Source: Planctomycetota bacterium
GTDB taxonomy: Bacteria; Planctomycetota; Phycisphaerae; Phycisphaerales; SM1A02
Reading direction: 5' to 3'
NCBI GenBank assembly: GCA_021414025.1
Contig: JAIOPG010000002.1
Coordinates: 248,001 to 312,000, forward strand
Length of the DNA: 64,000 nt
Below the pieces are notes generated by a model. That model was given only the letters and a program-made list of their open reading frames with translations. It made no database searches and had not been told where the DNA came from. Shown here one piece after another: positions 61,720 through 64,000 of the stretch. Position 1 is the first letter of the stretch. Each line of letters starts with the position of its first letter. The translations under genes and the position numbers were made by a program.

Positions 61720-63564
61720 GTGCCCTTTCTCGAGGTCAAAGGCGGTCCAAAGCCCAGGCGCATCGAACTCGACGGTTCGAGCGTCACTTTTGGCAGGCTT
61801 GCCGACAATGTGGTCGCCGTCGATGATTCGGCGCTCTCCCGCAAGCATTGCGTGATCGAGTGCGTGGAGGGCGTCTGGCAGGTCCGCGACTTGGAGAGCC
61901 GCAACGGAACCCGGGTCAACGGGGGCAAGATCGCAACGCGCCGACTGCGGAACCTGGATGTGATCCGGATCGGCAAGCTGGAGATTCGCTTCGTCTCCCC
62001 GGATGAATCGCTGCTCAAGGCGGGGCCGCAGGAGCCGGAAACCGAGGACGAAACCACTTCCCAGCCCGAGGCGGGACCGGGGCCAGCGGGACTTGAGTCG
62101 CTGCCGTCCATTCCGCTGGAGCGGGAGGCGGGCGTGCGGCGCGACCGGCCCAAGCAGAAGGTGGCGCTGCCCGGCCTCAACCAAGGGAAGCCCGCCGCGC
62201 CTGCGCCCATTGCCAACACCATCGACATCGACCTCAACGCGGTGGTCGGCGCGGGATCGCTCGGCAACGACCCGGAATCGCGGCTGCGGAAAATCTGCGA
62301 CGAGGCGATGGAGAAGCCCTTCGAGGCCTCCGACATCTCGCTGGTGGACATGCGCGGACAGATCGTGCACCAGGCGGCCGGGATGGGCGGCGAGGACGAC
62401 GACGACGCCAGCGAAAGCATCCGCGTCTTTCGCCTCGTGCTGCTGACGGCCTTCCGCAGCCGCGCCAGCGACGTGCACGTCGAGCCGCGCATGGACCGCG
62501 CCACCATCCGCTTGCGCGTGGATGGACTCATGGTGCTGGCCGCCGAGATTCCGCTGGACCTGTTGCGCCGGCTGCTGGGCATGGTGAAGATCCTCTGTCA
62601 AATCGACACCAGCCAGAAGTCGCAGGTGCAGGACGGCCACTTCAGCACGATGACCAAGGGACGACGCGTGGATTTCCGCGTGAGCCTGACCCCGGCGATC
62701 CACGGACAAAAGCTGGTGCTGCGCGTGCTGGACACCGCCAACAGCCCCACCCGGCTGCACGAACTGGGCGTCCTGCCCTGGATGTATGAAAAACTTCGCA
62801 CCATGGCCAACCGCGACTCGGGCATGGTGCTGGCCTGTGGCCCGACCGGCAGCGGCAAGACCACCACGCTCTACTCCTGCCTGCGCGAGATCGACGTGGA
62901 GACCCGCAACGCCATCACCATCGAGGATCCCGTCGAGTACTACCTGGAGGGATGCACGCAGATCCCCATCGACCACAAGCAGGGGAACACCTTCGCCAAC
63001 ATCCTGCGCAGCGTGCTGCGCCAGGATCCCGACGTGATCTTCGTCGGCGAGATCCGCGACATTGAGACGGCGCAGGTGGCGATGCAGGCGGCGATGACCG
63101 GCCACCTGGTCTACTCCACCGTGCATTCGCGCGATTCGATGGGGGCCATCTTCCGACTGTTGGATCTGGGCGTGGAGTCCTACCTGGTCGCCAATGCCAT
63201 CAACCTGATCGTCGCCCAGCGGCTCTGCCGCTCGCTCTGCCTGAAATGCCGCAAGGCGGTTCGACCTACGCCTTCGCAGTTGCTGAAGATGGGGCGTGCG
63301 GGCGAGGGCATGCCGAGCATCTTCTCGCCGGTGGGATGCGGCGCCTGCCTGGGGACCGGCTACCGCGGCCGCCGCGCCCTCCTGGAGCTGCTGGAATTTT
63401 CCGAGGGCATCCGCGACGTGGTGCTGAAGCGCCCGACGATCGCGGACCTTCGGACGGTGCTGGCGCAGGGACACTACATCACGCTGCAGAACTTCGGTTT
63501 TCAGCTGGTGGCGCAGGGCGTGACCAGCTACGAAGAAGTCGAGCGCGTGGCCGGGGGCGATTGA
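61720..63564 (+). CDS. FHA-PilB fusion: type IV pilus/type II secretion ATPase with N-terminal FHA domain
   Basis: Residues 1-90 are an FHA domain (IELDGSSVTFGRLADNVV; SRKHCVIE; SRNGTRVNG), which binds phosphothreonine. After a linker comes a GspE/PilB ATPase: N-terminal lobe from about 185, Walker A GPTGSGKTTT, Asp box (DGHFSTMTKGRRVDFRVS), Walker B DPDVIFVGEIRD, His box HLVYSTVHS, and the zinc tetracysteine CLKC...CGAC. Total length 614. GTG at 61720 (VPFLEVKGG) is the best start, since it leads into the FHA strand; a GTG at 61696 is another. It is followed by an HscB-like gene with no gap. Confidence 0.9.
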   Translation: MPFLEVKGGPKPRRIELDGSSVTFGRLADNVVAVDDSALSRKHCVIECVEGVWQVRDLESRNGTRVNGGKIATRRLRNLDVIRIGKLEIRFVSPDESLLKAGPQEPETEDETTSQPEAGPGPAGLESLPSIPLEREAGVRRDRPKQKVALPGLNQGKPAAPAPIANTIDIDLNAVVGAGSLGNDPESRLRKICDEAMEKPFEASDISLVDMRGQIVHQAAGMGGEDDDDASESIRVFRLVLLTAFRSRASDVHVEPRMDRATIRLRVDGLMVLAAEIPLDLLRRLLGMVKILCQIDTSQKSQVQDGHFSTMTKGRRVDFRVSLTPAIHGQKLVLRVLDTANSPTRLHELGVLPWMYEKLRTMANRDSGMVLACGPTGSGKTTTLYSCLREIDVETRNAITIEDPVEYYLEGCTQIPIDHKQGNTFANILRSVLRQDPDVIFVGEIRDIETAQVAMQAAMTGHLVYSTVHSRDSMGAIFRLLDLGVESYLVANAINLIVAQRLCRSLCLKCRKAVRPTPSQLLKMGRAGEGMPSIFSPVGCGACLGTGYRGRRALLELLEFSEGIRDVVLKRPTIADLRTVLAQGHYITLQNFGFQLVAQGVTSYEEVERVAGGD

Positions 63565-64000
63565 GTGGAGGATCCGTTCGCTCTGCTGGGACTGCCCAGG
63601 TCATGGCGGCTTTCCGTGGAGGAGATCCGCGCCGCCCAGCGCCGATGCTCCATTGCCGCGCATCCCGACCGGCAGCCCGACGCGGTGCGGCGGCGCTCCG
63701 CGGTCGAGGAGGCCTCGCGGATCAACGCGGCAGCGGGCGACCTGCTGGATTCCCTGTCGCGGGGAAGGGCGATCCTTGAGCTGCTCGCCCCGAATCCGCG
63801 GCCGACGGAGCCGCGGCAGGACCCGGCGTTCCTGATGCGGATCATGGAGCTGCGCGAGTCGGTCGACGCGGCCGGGCGCGACGGCGCAGAGCGGCGAAAG
63901 ATTGCCGAGGAAGTGCGCCGCGATCTGGCACATGTTGAAACTGAGACAGACACGGCCATGGCCGCCCTGATCGCGCGGCCGGACGCTGCGTCCTGGACCG
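63565..64000 (+). CDS. HscB-like Fe-S co-chaperone (J domain), runs off the window
   Basis: The frame from GTG 63565 is open to the end of the window (145 codons). It reads MEDPFALLGLPRSWRLSVEE, then the J-domain HPD in AAHPDRQPD, and SRINAAAGDLLDSLSRGRAI, matching HscB. The second part, DPAFLMRIMELRESVD, is the HSCB C-terminal domain signature for binding IscU. No iscU or hscA is visible nearby. The stop codon lies after 64000. It starts 1 bp after the FHA-PilB stop. Confidence 0.78.
   Translation, partial: MEDPFALLGLPRSWRLSVEEIRAAQRRCSIAAHPDRQPDAVRRRSAVEEASRINAAAGDLLDSLSRGRAILELLAPNPRPTEPRQDPAFLMRIMELRESVDAAGRDGAERRKIAEEVRRDLAHVETETDTAMAALIARPDAASWT

Overview
The window is high-GC chromosomal DNA from a bacterium that I place in the Planctomycetota, most likely class Phycisphaerae. 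The reasons are: six secreted proteins ending in a Pro-x-Pro-Gly / hydrophobic helix / Arg-Arg-Arg-Arg tail (a PEP-CTERM-like sorting signal), four secreted proteins ending in paired dockerin-like calcium loops, Cys-rich CCxxVC modules, a 23S-5S rRNA operon with no 16S gene beside it, and a pilM-type operon with unusual domain fusions. The placement is inferred from these traits, not from a database comparison.

Layout. 1-6.5 kb: mixed metabolic and membrane genes (the end of a zinc alcohol dehydrogenase, a DUF418 membrane protein, a zinc-ribbon membrane protein, a methyltransferase, purT, a Dabb-domain lipoprotein, an MFS transporter). 6.5-13 kb: three secreted proteins with dockerin-like C-termini: a VCBS/FG-GAP repeat protein, a trypsin-fold (S1) protease and a sedolisin (S53) protease. 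13.2-17.4 kb: a TFIIB-type zinc-finger protein, polyphosphate kinase 2, a methyltransferase, PspC, MgtC, and a glutamate-receptor-like channel. 17.4-23.3 kb: four genes on the minus strand for pyrimidine breakdown (omega-aminotransferase, NCS1 permease, dihydropyrimidinase, methylmalonate-semialdehyde dehydrogenase). 23.4-31.7 kb: accessory genes (an RCC1-repeat dockerin protein, RDD protein, ECF sigma factor with a probable anti-sigma partner, SDR, GNAT, and four sorting-signal proteins, two of them a tandem duplication). 31.7-35.8 kb: the remaining pyrimidine genes, preA, preT and an M20-family ureidopropionase. 36-40.2 kb: an RhlE-like helicase, two more sorting-signal proteins and a small basic protein. 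40.2-51 kb: serS, nadK, an ABC ATPase, a large membrane protein, an M20 peptidase, a membrane protein, a hypothetical protein and an S1-domain protein. 51.2-56.7 kb: a type IV pilus-like inner-membrane operon starting with a PilM-PilN fusion. 57.1-60.2 kb: 23S and 5S rRNA with their own promoter, leader, processing stem and terminator. 60.3-64 kb: two RRM RNA-binding proteins, an FHA-PilB fusion ATPase, and the start of an HscB-like co-chaperone that runs off the window.

How the genes work together. The two pyrimidine blocks encode every step of the reductive pathway from uracil/thymine uptake to (methyl)malonate-semialdehyde oxidation. The PilMN-fusion operon and the FHA-PilB ATPase probably belong to the same type IV pilus or type II secretion machine, although the rRNA operon lies between them. 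The secreted proteases and repeat proteins, together with the six sorting-signal proteins, are a cell-surface set whose partners (cohesins, exosortase) are not in this window. No CRISPR array, insertion sequence, integrase, prophage or tRNA gene was seen.
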